This document shows, one piece after another, positions 4,957 to 5,462 of a DNA stretch of 5,462 nt. The notes beneath the pieces were generated by a model. That model did not search any database. It saw only the letters and a list, made by a program, of their open reading frames with translations, and was not told the DNA's origin. Each line of letters starts with the position of its first letter. Within the stretch, counting starts at the first letter, position 1. Both the position numbers and the translations under genes were made by a program. Source of the DNA: Spirochaetota bacterium (GTDB taxonomy: Bacteria > Spirochaetota > Spirochaetia > Treponematales > Treponemataceae); assembly GCA_022704725.1 (NCBI GenBank), contig JAKJFV010000130.1:1-5462 (forward strand). Direction: 5' to 3'.

Positions 4957-5462
4957 ATGTCTATAGATCCTGTTAAACCTGCTGGAGCAAAAACTGCAGT
5001 AAGCAGCCTCAATCCAATTATACCGGCAGCCGGTTCTTTTGTTTTTGTAGGGCTGGGACAGCTCATTAATAAAAACTTTCTTAAGGCTCTGGTGTTCTTT
5101 TTAGTTCCGGTACTTTTTTTTGTTATAGAGCTTTCAACTTCCAACTGGGGAAAATATGCTGATATCATGAGCGGTTCCGCAGACGAATATATTAGTTCTC
5201 AGAGTGTTGATTATTCTTTAAACGAGCAAAAGAAGGCCGATGCTGAAGCAGCAGAAATTAAGGAATCTTCCGGCAGTCTTGCATCCATTCTCGGGTTAAG
5301 CGGTGATGAGGAAGAAATAGACTGGGGATCAGAAGAGGATTTATGGGCTTCTGCAGATGACGGCAGTTCCAGCGGCTACGTTGAATCTTTTTATGAGTAC
5401 CCTAATTATAATCTGTCCCGGAATAATGAACGATTTATTTTCCGCGATTTCGGCGGATTTTT
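4957..5462 (+). CDS. Probable MalF/MdxF-type sugar permease, N-terminal part, with acidic insert
   Basis: The frame starts at ATG 4957, with AAGGGGA (4946-4952) just upstream, and stays open for 168 codons to the window end. Residues 26-59 are membrane-like: SFVFVGLGQLINKN, then the hydrophobic run ALVFFLVPVLFFVIEL. The G-x-GQ-x-x-NK-x-x-x-K arrangement resembles the N-terminus of maltodextrin permeases of the MdxF/MalF kind. Residues about 60-168 are hydrophilic and rich in Ser, Ala, Glu and Asp, with acidic clusters around 117-135 (DEEEIDWGSEED), and look like a loop or disordered domain before the next helix. Its place after a MalE-like gene supports a permease role. The EAA loop would lie beyond the window, so the assignment rests on the N-terminus and context. 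A generic membrane protein with a GLGQ motif is the alternative. Confidence 0.65.
   Translation, partial: MSIDPVKPAGAKTAVSSLNPIIPAAGSFVFVGLGQLINKNFLKALVFFLVPVLFFVIELSTSNWGKYADIMSGSADEYISSQSVDYSLNEQKKADAEAAEIKESSGSLASILGLSGDEEEIDWGSEEDLWASADDGSSSGYVESFYEYPNYNLSRNNERFIFRDFGGF

Noticed and set aside
4695..5168. 157-codon open frame on the minus strand
   Set aside because: It crosses the end of the lipoprotein gene, the hairpin and the start of the permease gene, has no family resemblance, and is antisense to better supported genes.
1..5462. CRISPR array, tRNA, phage, insertion sequence or novel defence system
   Set aside because: No spaced repeats, tRNA cloverleaf, transposase, integrase or nuclease motifs were found; the genes are transporters, ferritin and one hypothetical protein.

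Overview
The window looks like a chromosomal stretch from a spirochaete, most likely a host-associated Treponema. This is inferred from the moderate-to-low GC, the relaxed lipobox and Lys/Ala-rich linker of the solute-binding lipoprotein, and the gene mix of family-1 sugar-binding proteins, MalF/MalG-type permeases and a bacterial ferritin. No rRNA or other marker gene is present, so the genus is a guess.

Layout. Positions 1-1997 (+) hold the end of a sugar ABC-transporter operon: the 3' part of a MalF-type permease, a MalG-type permease overlapping it by ATGA, and a sugar-binding protein, closed by a strong terminator at 2038-2074. The operon is broken. Near 758-768 the MalG frame stops looking like MalG, just after transmembrane segment 2, and runs straight into the Ala/Glu linker of the binding protein in another frame. 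The EAA half of the permease and the start and signal peptide of the binding protein are missing. This is either a real deletion or an assembly/cloning join.

Positions 2077-2728 (+) carry a single gene with its own promoter, encoding an unrecognised 194-residue protein. It converges on a ferritin gene on the minus strand (2725-3222); the two stop codons share one CTAG. The ferritin keeps the residues of the E. coli FtnA ferroxidase centre at the same numbers.

Positions 3223-3490 form a divergent intergenic region. It holds a good sigma-70-type promoter on the + strand followed by two tandem AACCGGTT palindromes, a likely repressor operator. These control a second sugar-uptake operon: a MalE-like lipoprotein with an EF-hand-like calcium loop (3491-4849), a stable hairpin in the gap, and the first 168 codons of what is probably its MalF/MdxF-type permease (4957 to the window end), which has an acidic extension.

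The genes are mostly housekeeping uptake and iron-storage functions. I see no clear previously undescribed multi-gene system. The points most worth a second look are the deletion junction and the signal-peptide-like reading it creates, the calcium loop, the tandem operator and the acidic permease insert.
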